Source of the DNA: Hygrophila difformis
Taxonomy: Eukaryota > Streptophyta > Magnoliopsida > Lamiales > Acanthaceae
DNA length: 64,000 nucleotides
Assembly (NCBI GenBank): GCA_030278955.1
Contig: JAOANR010000002.1
Coordinates: forward strand, 10,219,982 to 10,283,981
Direction: 5' to 3'
Shown in pieces: positions 36,070 to 47,044 of this stretch. The notes under the pieces were generated by a model, which worked only from the letters and a program-made list of their open reading frames with translations, had not been told where the DNA came from and ran no database searches. Every line of letters begins with the position of its first letter. Positions within the stretch are counted from its first letter, which is position 1. Made by a program: the position numbers and the translations under genes.

Positions 36070-36420
36070 TCAGAATAGCTCTCCTCTCGCTTTATCTAGT
36101 TCTTTCAAAGCGAGAGTCAGAAATGTAATTATCTTTCTTGACAAAGCGAGATCTCACAGTCTCTTCAAACAGTTTGCTTCTCGCCGTAATATCTAAAGCT
36201 TCCTGTCTTGCACAAACTTCCTTTCCTCGCGATGTCAAACAATCATCGCGTGGGCTTCAGCTTCTGAACATTTTCCTTAGATCTTTCCTGATTTCGTATG
36301 TAAGTCCTCGCACTTCCTCTTTCCTCGCTATGTCTTTTCCATTTCCCGCTGCTTTTCAGCTTAACTTCCTGCTGAATGACAAAGCGTGAGTCAGTTCAAA
36401 TAAAAACATAGCGTGCGAGA
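36070..36420 (-). repeat. CGCTTTAT/AAAGCG stem-loops upstream of TATA in E2 LTR
   Basis: Includes TCTCGCTTTAT...AAAGCGAGA (36086-36115), CTCGCGATG...CATCGCGTG (36225-36251), CTCGCTATG (36323) with ACAAAGCGTGAG (36380), and isolated half-sites. They occupy the U3 region just ahead of the promoter, as in E1. Confidence 0.65.
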
Positions 36421-36607
36421 CTTGCAATGAAAACTTAGAATTTCAAGCCATTTTCAATGTAATTCCAACTTCTTCACAATCTTAGTTCTTCTTCCATCTT
36501 TTCTAATCTTCTATGATTATTCATTAAAACTAATGAAATTAAGAACAAAAGATCATCATTAAGACACTAAATTGGACGCAAATGACAGTCATAAAAGACT
36601 GTCATCA

Positions 36608-36898
36608 CTCAACAAGGCATAAAATCTGAAATTGACAAGTAGAAGTAGAAGACACATACCTTGCAATGAAAAATCGAAGTCGGAAATGGGAGAATTGGAG
36701 GATGAGAGAGCGAATTTGGGAGCAAACTAGAAGAAGCCTCGGAAGTGGAAATGGGGCGGAATGGCTCTGCGCGAGCCCTTTTTTTTCAAACTGCTGTGGC
36801 CGCGCGGTCACCGCGCGCTGCCGCGCGGACACCGCGCGGGCCACGAAAAGTTTTTTTTATTTTTTTATTTATTTTCCTTACCTTCTATTGTTTACACG
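36608..36898. repeat. Probable fragment of a gypsy LTR in minus orientation
   Basis: It contains a GGCCGCGCGGTCACCGCGCG cluster and, read on the minus strand, a following CT-rich leader and donor-like AGGTATGT. This resembles the promoter-proximal part of the E3 and solo LTRs. E2 was inserted at its left side. At 36899 it abruptly meets E3 RT sequence in plus orientation. Alignment would be needed to confirm. Confidence 0.4.
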
Positions 36899-38415
36899 AT
36901 CAACTATACGGCAAATTGTCCAAATGCGACTTTTGGTTGAAGGAGGTAGCATTTCTAGGACATATAGTATCCGCTGATGGAGTTTCAGTGGATCCGGCAA
37001 AAGTCTCTGCCGTAACTGAATGGGCAACTCCAAAGAGCCAAACTGAGACAAGGAGTTTCCTTGGATTAGCCGGGTACTTTAGACGGTTCGTGAAGGATTT
37101 TTCGAAAATCGCACGACCTTTGACCCAGCTACTGAAGAAGGGAGTAAAATATGTGTGGACAGAGGCTTGTGAGACAGCGTTTCAAGAATTAAAGAAACGA
37201 CTCACAACCACACCCGTATTGACACTACCATCCGAGAATGGTGACTTCGAAGTTTATAGTGATGCTTCGAAGGAAGGTTTAGGTTGTGTCTTGATGCAAG
37301 ACGCGAGAGTCGTAGCGTATGCATCACGCCAGCTAAAATCTCACGAGGAAAATTATCCGACACACGACCTGGAGTTGGCAGCGGTCGTTTTTGCTCTAAA
37401 GATATGGAGACATTATCTTTACGGGCGGAAGTGTCGAATGTTCACCGACCACAAGAGCTTGAAGTATATATTCACTCAGAAGGAGTTGAATTTGAGACAG
37501 CGAAGGTGGTTGGAACTTATTAAGGACTACGATTTGGAGATAGCCTACCACGAGGGGAAGGCGAATGTGGTAGCTGATGCCCTAAGTCGGAAAACCCAAC
37601 ACGTGACGAACTCGTTGGTAATTCCGTCGGCATTGTACATGGATTTAGCGAGATTGGACGTGGAACTTGTGCATCCGGGCACAGTGAGTGACACGATCAA
37701 CGCCATGGTCGTAGAAACTCCAATATTAGATGAGATTAGGCTCGCCCAACCGGGCGACGCGAAACTCAAAAAGATAAAGGGATATATTGCCGAGGGGAAG
37801 GCAATAGGATTTGCTGTCCACGAGGATGGAAGCATTCGCTTCAAAGGGAGATGGTGTGTGCCTCGAAAGTGTGCCGAGTTGAAGCGAAGGTTGATGGAGG
37901 AAGGGCACAACACGCCATATTTAGTGCATCCCGGAGGCGACAAGCTTTACAAAGATCTAAAGAAGATCTATTGGTGGCCGGGAATGAAAAAGGAAGTGGC
38001 AGACTTCGTGGTGAAATGTCTCACCTGCCAAAAGGTTAAGGCAGTGCGACATAAACCCTTAGGACTGATGCAACCACTAGAGATTCCAAGTTGGAAGTGG
38101 GATAGCATCTCGATGGATTTTGTCTCGGGATTACCCCGATCACCTAAAGGCATGAACAAGATTTGGGTGATTATGGATCGGCTAACGAAGACAGCCATAT
38201 TTATCCCGATGAAGGACACGTGGACTATGGACCAACTGGCCCGAGCCTACGTCGATAATGTGGTACGACGACATGGAGTACCACATGACATCATTTCCGA
38301 TAGAGACAGTAGATTTGTCTCTCACTTTTGGACGGAGTTACAGAAAGCTCTCGGTACTCAAATCAAAATGAGCACCGCATTCTATCCAATGACGGATGGT
38401 CAAACCGAGAGAACA
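36899..38415 (+). pseudogene. Chromodomain-type gypsy pol: end of RT, RNase H, integrase (E3, 5'-truncated)
   Basis: The open frame joins at [20 protein letters not shown], which is late in RT. RNase H ([24 protein letters not shown]), the H2C2 zinc finger ([20 protein letters not shown]) and the integrase core ([19 protein letters not shown]) follow. It ends by a one-base loss near 38415 within the conserved block containing the catalytic Glu (QTER...LEDMLRA). Everything 5' of late RT is missing. The upstream part of the open frame (36745-36898) comes from the neighbouring fragment and is not retroviral. Confidence 0.92.
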
Positions 38416-39179
38416 TCCAAACACTAGAAGACATGCTGAGAGCATACGTGTTGGAATTTAAGGGAAATTGGGAATCCCATTTACCCTTAATCGAATTTTC
38501 TTATAATAATACTTACCATGCTAGCATTGGCATGGCACCATTCGAGGCATTGTATGGACGAAGGTGCCGAAGCCCGTTGAGCTGGAAAGAAAACGATAAG
38601 TCGGTGGTAGTGGGACCACAACTTATCGAAGACATGGCTCAACAAATCAAAGTGATTCAAGGAAAAATGAAAGCCGCTCAAGACCTTCAGAAGAGTTACG
38701 CTGACGTGAGACGACGAGACCTAGAATTTCAAGTGGGAGATAGGGTCATGCTAAAGATATCACCCATGAAGGGGGTGATGCGCTTTGGCAAACGAGGAAA
38801 GTTGAGTCCTCGATACATAGGACCTTACGAGATTCTAGAACGAGTCGGAAATTTGGCCTACCGACTGGCTTTACCGCCACAATTAGATCGAGTTCATAAT
38901 ATCTTCCATGTCTCACAACTAAAGAAGTATGTGCCGGACCCGACACATGTACTTCAACCGGAAGTAATCGAACTCAATGAGGATCTGACTTATGAAGAAG
39001 TCCCAGTGCGAATTCTGGACACTAAGGAGCGAGTAACGAGGAACAAAACCGTCAAAATGATCAAGGTTCTTTGGTCGAACCACGAAAGTGAGACGACAAC
39101 TTGGGAGGTAGAATCCGACATGAGAGAGCGATACCCGACACTGTTCCAAACCGACACCGACACAGTTATGGGGACATAA
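38416..39179 (+). pseudogene. Integrase C-terminus and chromodomain (E3)
   Basis: This continues E3 pol in the next frame: [20 protein letters not shown], the [16 protein letters not shown] beta region, and a chromodomain-like tail ([29 protein letters not shown]-type TTWEVESDM), ending at TAA 39177-39179. The chromodomain places E3 in the chromovirus branch (Del/Tekay-like). Confidence 0.9.
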
Positions 39180-39424
39180 CTGCAATCTTAAGGGGGAGAG
39201 GATGTCATACCACCTATTTTTCGTGCATTTTTGTAAACAAACAAACAAATTCAAATTGTTTTGAACTACGTTATGGCTTGATCTCTTCACAGGGTACGTA
39301 GGCAGCTTAGAAGTTTTAATTCTAAGTTCAGTCACAAAATAATAAAACAACCAAAAAGACCTTAGCACGAGAAAAAGCCGAAACACAACTTCGAGGACGA
39401 AGTTGATTCTTAAGGAGGGTAGAC
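39180..39424 (+). other. E3 3' untranslated region with two purine tracts
   Basis: It starts with CTTAAGGGGGAGAGGATGTCATACC and ends with TTCTTAAGGAGGGTAGAC next to the LTR. E6 has the same pair (60598-60620 and 60826-60840), so the tract is duplicated in the family. The second copy borders the LTR and is the working polypurine tract. Confidence 0.75.
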
Positions 39425-42002
39425 TGTAATACCCGAGAATTTTCCAACATAAAATAAATACAATAAATAAAATGAATACAATAATAAATAAATTCAGCAA
39501 ACAAATAAATAAAGGTAAGGAAATGAGAAATGAAATTTAACTTAAAAATGAATTAAAGGAATTTAATTAAATAAAAAGAATTAAATAAAGATAAATAAAT
39601 TGTTACACGTATACCCGACATCAAAGGGCTCGAAAACTCGAGTCCAAACATAAATTTAGATCCGAGGGAAATGACGATACCGAATAGGAACCCGAAGATG
39701 GCCCGGAAATCGGAATCCGGGATCATAGAGGGATAGAAGTCCGAAAGAGAGGAGGAAAGGCACGAAGGATCGCATGACCCGCCCGGACCGAAGTCCAGGC
39801 GTGGCCGCGCGGTGGCCGCACGGTGAAAGGCCAATTGGCGCGCCACGACCGCGCCGCACAACAGATTCGCCGGTTGTGAGATTCACTCGCCCGAATCCGG
39901 ATTTTCCGACTTCGGTTGAACACCTTTCGGCTCAAGACTCACTAAGGCCGACCTTGGAAGTCCCTGGGTCGTGTCTACCTATAAATAACCCCTCTTGAAA
40001 GCCCCGAACACTTTTCAAAACATCCATACTCCCTATACGTTCGAAAACCCTAATCCCGGAGTCGTCGGAGGCACGAAACCAAGGCGAGGACTGTCGTGGA
40101 CGAATTCGGAAGATCTCTAATGTCGTGGTAAGTTCCGATCCGATCCTGGTTCCATATACGATTCGAAAACGAATCCTAACTTCCTTCTTTTTCTTCTCTA
40201 CACCCCGAATCGGATCTAGAACGAAGAACCCGACGAACGGAGAAGATAAACGGTGGACTGGAAGCCACGCCTCCAAAATCGACGTTCCCGGACGACTGGA
40301 AATCTGTAAGTTGACACTTACATGGTTTTGGGAGTAATTAACACACTTAAATCTAAAAGCTTAATCAAGAATTTCGAAAATCTGTCAACATGGGATTTTA
40401 CCGGCGCAGCGATTTTGTACAATTTTTCCGAACCCTTAAAAGTCTTCAAACGAGAAAACTTAAAACAAAAAAACGTTCATAAGGCTTAGATATATCTCTT
40501 GTAAAAGTTTCAGAATTTTTCGTGATGATTTGTTATCTGAAATCAACCCGGAACCGAACTGTTTAAATTTGAATCTTGAATTTCTTGACAGAACTTAGGT
40601 CTGCACTTGATGACGTTTTTGACTAGGGTTCTAGGCTGATTTCGATCTTTAGCCGAACATGAAAGTTGTAGACAAATGTCTTAGGAAGGTGTCTGTAAAA
40701 TTTCGTTAAGTTTGGAGTTGATTTGCTATGGTAGATCTTGAAAATCTTGAACTGCTGTATGATAAATTCGGACAGATTAATGTTTCTACAAAAATCGATG
40801 TTTTTGACCTGTTTTGGTATCTCGGATTGAAAAAGTTAAAACACGAAAGTTGTTCATTTCGGTGTTTCCGAGTCAGTGGTAAATTTTCAGAATTTTTGGA
40901 CTTAGATTTGATTATAAATTAATTTTAGAGTAAACAGCGGTTTACCGGAGTCAAATTTTGAAATCTGGTTGAAACGATTGAATTAGCCTTTAGGATTGAA
41001 ACGAGCCGAAATCTTTTTTTAAATAAATTAAGTGAAATCAAAATTTTTGAAATAAATCCCCTTACAAACTTCATAAATTAAAATTAGGGGTGAGTGCTCT
41101 GCAGGGTGCCTCCTAACTGCTTCACTTAGTGCCTTTATGGACTATGGTGACCCCGCGCGAAAATTGAGATATGATATTGCTAAAACGGCATGAGATATAT
41201 GACCTACACTCTCGAGAATGTCCACATGAAATTCCCGAGGCTCCGGAGTGGTACTGGGTATGGCAGATACGGCTGCGGCCGCCGGTTTCTGGCTAAACTT
41301 GCCGAGATCGCGATGCAATCGTGAAACACTTGAAATTACTAAATCGGGGATGTAATGGGGAATTTAAATTAAATTGGATTATTTATCGTTGTCGTTTAAA
41401 TTGTTAAAAGCTTTGTTAAATTAATTATGGCTTTCATTTCAAATTGTGCTAAATGTATTATTGTCTAGTGCCATGAAATAATTATGCAAATTGGTTAGAT
41501 AATTAATTTGCATTATATATGGCTTATTATCATATTTTTTATGTAAATATTAAATTAATGGCTTTTAAACCCTACGATCATGCATGTGTTAACTTACTCA
41601 GCAAGTTGTGCTGACCAAACCGTTTATTTTTCCTTTTCCTTACAGAGTATGTGGAACAAACATGAGCACGTTCATGCATGGGGGAATTATATTTTGCGAA
41701 ACTTTATTTTTAAATTCTTACATTAGACTATAGAATAAACGGGCCTGTTTAACCCGTGTTTTGACCATGTCAGTCTTATTTACATTTCCGCTGCAATATT
41801 ATACTTAAATATTATTTCCGCTGCATTATGATATTATTATTTTTGAATTTATATTGTATGGGCTGTTTGCAAATGTTTTAAATATTTTAAATACTGAAAT
41901 ACCTAGCCTTGCATCTCTTTAGTAAGCCGGAGAAACCGTGTCTTACTAGGGAGGTGTGGCGGTGACATCCCGACCTGGGTGACCAAAAACCGGGGTGTTA
42001 CA
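39425..42002 (+). repeat. E3 3' LTR (2578 bp)
   Basis: TGTAATACCCGAGAA...CCGGGGTGTTACA. It has a GC-rich CCGCGCGG cluster at about 39800-39855 and TATAAATA at 39980-39987. It is the same family as the solo LTR at 27621-30219. Confidence 0.9.
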
Positions 42003-43184
42003 GAGGAGCAGCGGGGCCCGAGACTCAGGGGTCTCCCTGACGAGGTGCGTCCTCACCGGCATGACAGGTTTCGTTTTAGGACGAGGGCCGCCCAGGACTT
42101 TTATTTCGACGAGCTTCGTCGAAACAGGACTTATGTCCCCGAGAGAGGCATATATCCTGATCATTTGGGCGATGATAGGGTCAGTGTGGTCTTGGAGTAC
42201 TTGCAGTGGACTGGACTCGCACGTCATCCCGAGGGCGTTGCCTCCGGTTATCTGGCTATGGAGGTTATCGCCAACATTGGCGGTCTTGGGGAGGGTGACG
42301 ACTTATCTCGAGTATGGGTTCGTGGTCGCTATCTCGACTTCAGTGCTCGGGCGATCAATGTCTATTTCGGTCTGCCTGACGATGGCGCATTCCATCCACG
42401 GCCTGAGGGCCGTGTTCTTGCTCCTGCGTGGAACGTCTTATGCACCGTGGTGGCTCCTCAGCTCGAGCACGATCATGACCTGCGTTTGACGACGATAGAC
42501 ACCCCTTGGCGAGAGCTCACCCAGATATGGTTAGGGCGCATCCGGCCGATTACTCGGAGCCATATCGTCCTGGATCACGTCTATGAGACCATTTGCTTTA
42601 TCGCGCGAGGCGGTTGGGTGAATGTGGGAGCTTGTATTGAGGACAACTTGAGGGGTATGCGGAGAGGACGAGGGAGTAGGGTGATTAACCATATTCACCT
42701 CATTTGTGGCTTGTGCGCGGCGCAGGGGATTCGCACGACACCGGAGACAGATCCGTACGAGTTAGCAGCGGGTGGTTGCTACCCTATCCCGACTTACGCT
42801 GCCCGGCGTAACGCCTTACGTCGTGGAGTTCCTCGGGTTGTACTTCGCCCGCAGCCTGATGATGACGGCTTGATTCTGGTTGTACCTCCGGAGCAGCCAC
42901 CCCCTCCTCCAGTAGTTCCACCTCCTGCAGTGGCGCCTCAGGGCCAGGAAATGACTCAGATGCTGCAGATGATGCAGGAGATGCGGGTCGGTATGGATGC
43001 CGGGTTTGCAGCTGGGCAGGCTCATTATGACGCCTTAGATGCTAGGTTGGACTTCTACCAGGCCCGTACGGACTCGTTTGCTACGAGGCAGGCTCAGCAG
43101 AAGGCCACTATGTCCGACATGTATGCCTATGTGCGGCAGATGGATGACTACATGCGTCGGCAGTTCCCGCCTCCCAATCAGTGA
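42003..43184 (+). CDS. Plant transposon-associated protein, 5'-truncated
   Basis: The frame is open from the E3 LTR end to TGA 43182-43184, about 393 residues. The central part (DDLSRVWVRGRYLDFSARAI, NVYFGLPDDG, WNVLCTVVAP, REITRSH-like TRSHIVLDHVYE) resembles the 'putative plant transposon protein' domain found in many gypsy-derived ORFs. A Pro-rich spacer (PPEQPPPPPVVPPPAV) and a Met/Gln-rich coiled-coil tail follow. The real start is missing: the frame enters from the LTR without an ATG. GC content is higher than in the surroundings. Its parent element cannot be identified; the family assignment is from memory of motifs. Confidence 0.6.
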   Translation, partial: EEQRGPRLRGLPDEVRPHRHDRFRFRTRAAQDFYFDELRRNRTYVPERGIYPDHLGDDRVSVVLEYLQWTGLARHPEGVASGYLAMEVIANIGGLGEGDDLSRVWVRGRYLDFSARAINVYFGLPDDGAFHPRPEGRVLAPAWNVLCTVVAPQLEHDHDLRLTTIDTPWRELTQIWLGRIRPITRSHIVLDHVYETICFIARGGWVNVGACIEDNLRGMRRGRGSRVINHIHLICGLCAAQGIRTTPETDPYELAAGGCYPIPTYAARRNALRRGVPRVVLRPQPDDDGLILVVPPEQPPPPPVVPPPAVAPQGQEMTQMLQMMQEMRVGMDAGFAAGQAHYDALDARLDFYQARTDSFATRQAQQKATMSDMYAYVRQMDDYMRRQFPPPNQ

Positions 43185-44146
43185 TTTTTCGTATTCGCAT
43201 TTTCATTTAGGTTTCGTAGAAGACGTATTTTGTTTAGTTGTCTCTTTATGAGGATGTTTCTGCTGACTGGGATTCATAGTTTATGTTTCTGTTATGTTAT
43301 TGTCTAGTTACTTGTTTGACTTGCGTTAGTTGTTTGTTGCTGTTGAGATATTTTGGATTCATTGTTACCTTCTTATCGCATTTATATGTGTGTGGGTTGC
43401 CCAACAATACTTGCATCGTTGTGGGACTGAGCCGCTTCAAGGTAACTAGGTTAAATAATGTGATAAGGTATACAGGATAAAATTAAATAGATATATATAA
43501 ACGCTCGTAAGGAACTTTTTATTAAATAAAGAATGGTATTAACAGGTTTCAATCCATTGGGACCTGTTAGTAGGTATTGTTGGAACTTAGTGTACTGTTT
43601 GTTGTCGTCTGGGTTGTTTACAACTTGTCGTTTTGTTTTTGTTTCATTTGTTCTCGCCCTTTTTTTTTTGTGTGAACAACAACCTGTTCGTTTTTTTTTT
43701 GAAAATCTAGGGTCTAGGGTTTAGGGTTTTCAGGGTTTGGGGTACCCTTATTTGTTTATTTACCTTATGTAATAATGATATATATATATATATTTGTGTT
43801 GTTTATTTATTATTACCTTGTTATTTTATTTGATTGAGTTTTAACAAGGTAATTGAAGGGAAATAATTTAAATCAATGTGAGGAATAATTTAAATATACT
43901 TGTGTAAAATAAATGCTTGTATATTTATTACTCAAGGTAAAACCTTTATTTGGGTTACAAGCATTTGAAACAGAAATCTTAATAATAATAGTGCATCGAT
44001 ATGGATCTCTAAGTCTAGAGTGAATAGGTAGGTGCCTCTCCGATGGGATCGTCCTCCTCGCTGGATACGTCAATCGGGGTGGGTGTCCCAACAGGCTCGG
44101 GGCTCGGAGGAAATACGTCAGCCTCTAGGCTCAGCAGCTCCGCTCC
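43185..44146. other. Non-coding, T-rich stretch
   Basis: No supported gene. It holds a dyad AACAGGTTTCAATCCATTGGGACCTGTT (43541-43568), poly-T runs, and an interstitial telomere-like run (GGTCTAGGGTTTAGGG, about 43711-43726). A related CTAGGGTTTCAGGG run lies at 46882-46895 in E4, which suggests that both belong to the same kind of element end. Confidence 0.5.
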
Positions 44147-44401
44147 TTAGTGTCCTACTTGCATCATCAGTTCGTTATCCTTGTTTTGAAGTGCAACCAC
44201 TTGGGTTTGGAGTTCGGCGGCTTGGGCCTTGAGTTGGGTTATTTCATAATGGCCAGCTTCCATAAGATGTCCCAAATGGGCCACGTTACCCTCTAGTTGC
44301 CCTACTCGAGCCTTGAAGTGATTGATGTGCTGTTGGGACTCGAGGTATGTGTTGGTCAGTTTCATCATCAGATTGATCATGTTCACGTTGGGTTCGGCCA
44401 T
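44147..44401 (-). CDS. Small coiled-coil ORF between PBS and gag position (E5)
   Basis: An 84-residue frame starts 350 bp inside the E5 PBS. It is Met/Asn/Gln-rich with heptad-like spacing (MINLMMKLTN, VGQLEGNVAHLGHLMEAGHY, QLKAQAAELQTQVVALQ). It is homologous to the ORF at 47100-47426, which has the same position relative to its PBS. Two diverged copies with conserved reading frame and place suggest a real element-encoded protein. Gag that should follow is missing. Confidence 0.55.
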   Translation of the reverse strand: MAEPNVNMINLMMKLTNTYLESQQHINHFKARVGQLEGNVAHLGHLMEAGHYEITQLKAQAAELQTQVVALQNKDNELMMQVGH

Positions 44402-44750
44402 CTAATGTCAACAAGGGAGGTTAGAGTTAGACATATTTCAAGCAAAGTTAAGATATGCAGAAATTTAAATCTACATGAAATATGCATATGCAATATGCAA
44501 GTTCCCTCCCCAATAAAAAATTTAATCTATCCATGTGTTTAAAATAAATTTACTACATGGGTAGTAATAAAAGTTGGGTCTCTATAGTGGACCAAAAATT
44601 TAATATTTCTTTGGCTAAAATATTGGGCTACGTAAAAATAAGCTTTTGGGCTAAAAATAATACTAGTAGTCAAAATAATAAATTTAAGAATAATACTTGG
44701 TTTTAAAATAATGGTTTAAAAATAATAATAGTAGCTTTAAAAATTTTCCG

Positions 44751-44763
44751 GGCTCTGATACCA
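44751..44763 (-). other. Primer-binding site, initiator tRNA-Met type (E5)
   Basis: On the minus strand TGGTATCAGAGCC starts three bases after the LTR end (TGTTACA). It is complementary to plant initiator tRNA-Met. Confidence 0.85.
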
Positions 44764-44766
44764 ACT

Positions 44767-45206
44767 TGTAACACCCCGGATTTGATAACCCAGGCCGGGA
44801 TGTCACCGCCACATCTCCCTAGCAAGGCACGGCTTTCCGAGCTCACTAAGGAAACGCAATGCTTATGGGTACGTAAAAGATTTAAAAATATTTCAATATT
44901 GAGTCCGGAAATTAATAATATTTAATTCAAAATACGGAAGTAATAATCATCCATGCACGAGATAGAGTAGATGCAGCGGAAAAAGTAATCACGGCCAACA
45001 CGGCCAAACCTCGGGTTCAACAGGCCCGGTAAAACAGTAGTAAAAATGCAGTGAATAAAAATGTTCATAAAAGTTTTCCCCCAAGTGCAAGTGCATGCGT
45101 CACTCGACATACTCTGTAAAAGAAAAATAACAACGGGTTTATCAGTATAAAAATATACCGAGTAAGTTAATCCCTAACTAAACAATTTAAGGGGTTACAT
45201 GTGTTT
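44767..45206 (-). repeat. E5 5' LTR, inner fragment
   Basis: On the minus strand it ends ...CCGGGGTGTTACA at the PBS. It is diverged from the E4/E6 LTR ends but colinear with them. It stops where the E4 LTR end begins at 45207. Confidence 0.75.
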
Positions 45207-45467
45207 TGTAACACCCCGGTTTTGGTAACCCAGGCCGGGATGCCACCGCCACACCTCCCTAGCAAGACACGGTTTCTCCGAGCTCACTAAAGAGATGCAA
45301 GGCTATGGTTTTTCAGAATTTAATACGTTCAAACAGCCCATTCATAAGTAATTTAAAAATACTACATCAGAGTTGCATCGAGAATATAAAGTACGCAGCG
45401 GAAGTAAAGTGTATGCAGCGGAATTTAAAATATAGGGCCGACATGGCCAAACCACGGGTTAAACAGA
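45207..45467 (-). repeat. E4 3' LTR remnant (last about 260 bp)
   Basis: Almost identical to 47882-48142 (the E4 5' LTR end). It is fused to the end of gag at a shared TCTGTTT, so protease through most of the 3' LTR is deleted. Confidence 0.85.
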
Positions 45468-46801
45468 ACTTTAAGGGGTGTACTTAAAACATGGAATGTA
45501 CCTGCCATCACGTCACCCTGCATAGGCACATCTGCTTGGTTGATAACATTCAATCTCCCCATGGGCCGTCCTTGGTTGCCCGGCTGATCCCGGTTCGGGT
45601 TCTGATTCTGTTGCTGATTTGGATTCTGTGGAGGGCGTTGATTCTGGTTCTGAGGGGGTCTGTACCCTTGATAGTTACCATTCCGTCCATTTTGGTTACG
45701 AGGCTGTGCTGGCCCCATAATCAAGTCCTCTCGCTTGGTGATGTTTTCAATTCGAGTCCGGCACTCATTCGCCCGATGACCAAATCGACCACACCTGAAG
45801 CATGTGCCCTGTTGGGGGCATCCCCTAATCAAGTGAGGTTTCCCACATCTTGGGCATGGTGGCACAGGGTTACCCTGGAAGAATGTTCTCCCACCATTTC
45901 CCCTATTGTTGTTCTGAGGGGGTCTGTTCAGGCCTACCCGAAAGTTGTTTCCTCCAGAATTGTTACCGGTGCGGTTATCCCTGTTCCTCTTATCTTGCCC
46001 CTGAGGTCCCCGGCTGGACTCTCCACTCATCCTCCTCTTCAGTTGTTGCACCCTCGCAACAGCAACTGCACGATCATACACTGCTTGCAGGTCCGGGTAA
46101 TGGACACCAGTGATCACTTCCCGTATGGACAAGTTCAATCCCATCTCGAATTTTTGTGCCTTCTCTACGTCTGTCGGTACTAGTCTTGGTGCAAAGCGCA
46201 CCAACTCCTTGAATCGAGTGTAATACTCTTGTACAGTCTGCCCGCCTTGTTTCAGTGCCAAAAACTCCTCGTACATGGCCGCCTTCGTACTCAGGGGGTA
46301 AAATCGGTCCCTGAGCAGTTCCATCATTTCAGTCCATGAATAGGGCACATCTTCCTCTTGTATCTTTCCCTGGGTGGCTTGCCACCAGTCGTCTGCTTCA
46401 CCTCCCAAGTAGTATGAGGCCACATGCACCTTTTCCCCTTCTGGGCACTTAACTGCGCTTAACAACTTGTCGAAGGTCCTAATCCACTCCTCTAGTTTTG
46501 CAGGGTCTTCCTCGCCTGCATAGTGCGGCGGTTGGTATGGGTTCACCATGGCTAGGTAATTAATGCGAGCTTGTGGTGGAGGTGCCGCAGCCGCTTGGCC
46601 TTGGTTCACCTGCGCGTTCCCTATCGCAATGAGAACCTCTTCTAGAGTGCGCAGGCGATTACCTATGTTGTCTGGTATAGGGCCTGCTGGCTCTTCCTGA
46701 GCGTGTACACCCACGTTTGGTATCGGCATGTCAGGTTGCCTAGGTATTTCGTTGGTATTGGGAGGAATGGGTTGGACGCGCGGTCTCCCTCTCGGTGCCA
46801 T
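45425..46801 (-). CDS. Gypsy gag (E4), truncated just before protease
   Basis: A 458-residue frame. The gag core (PPHYAGEEDPAKLEEWIRTF, ADDWW, LRDRFYP, YYTRFKELVRFAP) lies at about 90-230. An RGG/Asn-rich linker follows, then two zinc-binding motifs: CPRCGKPHLIRGC and a classical CX2CX4HX4C (CFRCGRFGHRANEC) at about 315-350. The last element residues are GTFHVLSTPLKVLF, which normally precede the protease DSGA; the final 10 or so residues come from LTR sequence. It might still make a full Gag, so a non-autonomous, Gag-only element is possible. Confidence 0.88.
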   Translation of the reverse strand: MAPRGRPRVQPIPPNTNEIPRQPDMPIPNVGVHAQEEPAGPIPDNIGNRLRTLEEVLIAIGNAQVNQGQAAAAPPPQARINYLAMVNPYQPPHYAGEEDPAKLEEWIRTFDKLLSAVKCPEGEKVHVASYYLGGEADDWWQATQGKIQEEDVPYSWTEMMELLRDRFYPLSTKAAMYEEFLALKQGGQTVQEYYTRFKELVRFAPRLVPTDVEKAQKFEMGLNLSIREVITGVHYPDLQAVYDRAVAVARVQQLKRRMSGESSRGPQGQDKRNRDNRTGNNSGGNNFRVGLNRPPQNNNRGNGGRTFFQGNPVPPCPRCGKPHLIRGCPQQGTCFRCGRFGHRANECRTRIENITKREDLIMGPAQPRNQNGRNGNYQGYRPPQNQNQRPPQNPNQQQNQNPNRDQPGNQGRPMGRLNVINQADVPMQGDVMAGTFHVLSTPLKVLFNPWFGHVGPIF

Positions 46802-47005
46802 TCTGTTACAAGAACAAGTGATTTAGATTTTAAGGAAAATATAATAAAGGGTTTATACAATGATTATCGAAACCCCAGGGTCTAGGGTTTCAGGGTCTTG
46901 GGTTTCAAGGTTAAATGAGCCGTGCGTTTGAGATGGATTTGTTGTTTGGGAATTCAATCATAATTTTTTTTTTTGGAATAGAGAGTGTTCAAACAAAAAC
47001 TTGAT

Positions 47006-47009
<4 letters not shown>

Positions 47010-47044
<35 letters not shown>

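Larger units (their letters stand above)
33266..36607 (-). repeat. E2 5' LTR (about 3.34 kb)
   Basis: The inner end is fixed by the PBS. The outer end is placed at TGATGACAGTC (36607 reading down), with a dyad ACAGTC...GACTGT in the first 25 bp like that in the E1 LTR. Homology to E1's LTR is recognisable near the inner end (ACCGTGCGCTTTCGG at 33361-33375 versus 14679-14693, and TGAACGATCC). TATA is at 36017-36024. No 3' LTR of E2 lies in the window, since E1 interrupts the element. No ORF. Confidence 0.82.

Noticed and set aside
36745..36898. N-terminal 52 residues of the E3 open frame
   Set aside because: They come from translation of GC-rich LTR-like DNA upstream of the junction and are not part of the polyprotein.
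43700..43740. Telomere-like CTAGGGTTTAGGG run
   Set aside because: Only about two degenerate units, with a similar run near E4 gag; more likely part of the element than a telomere relic.
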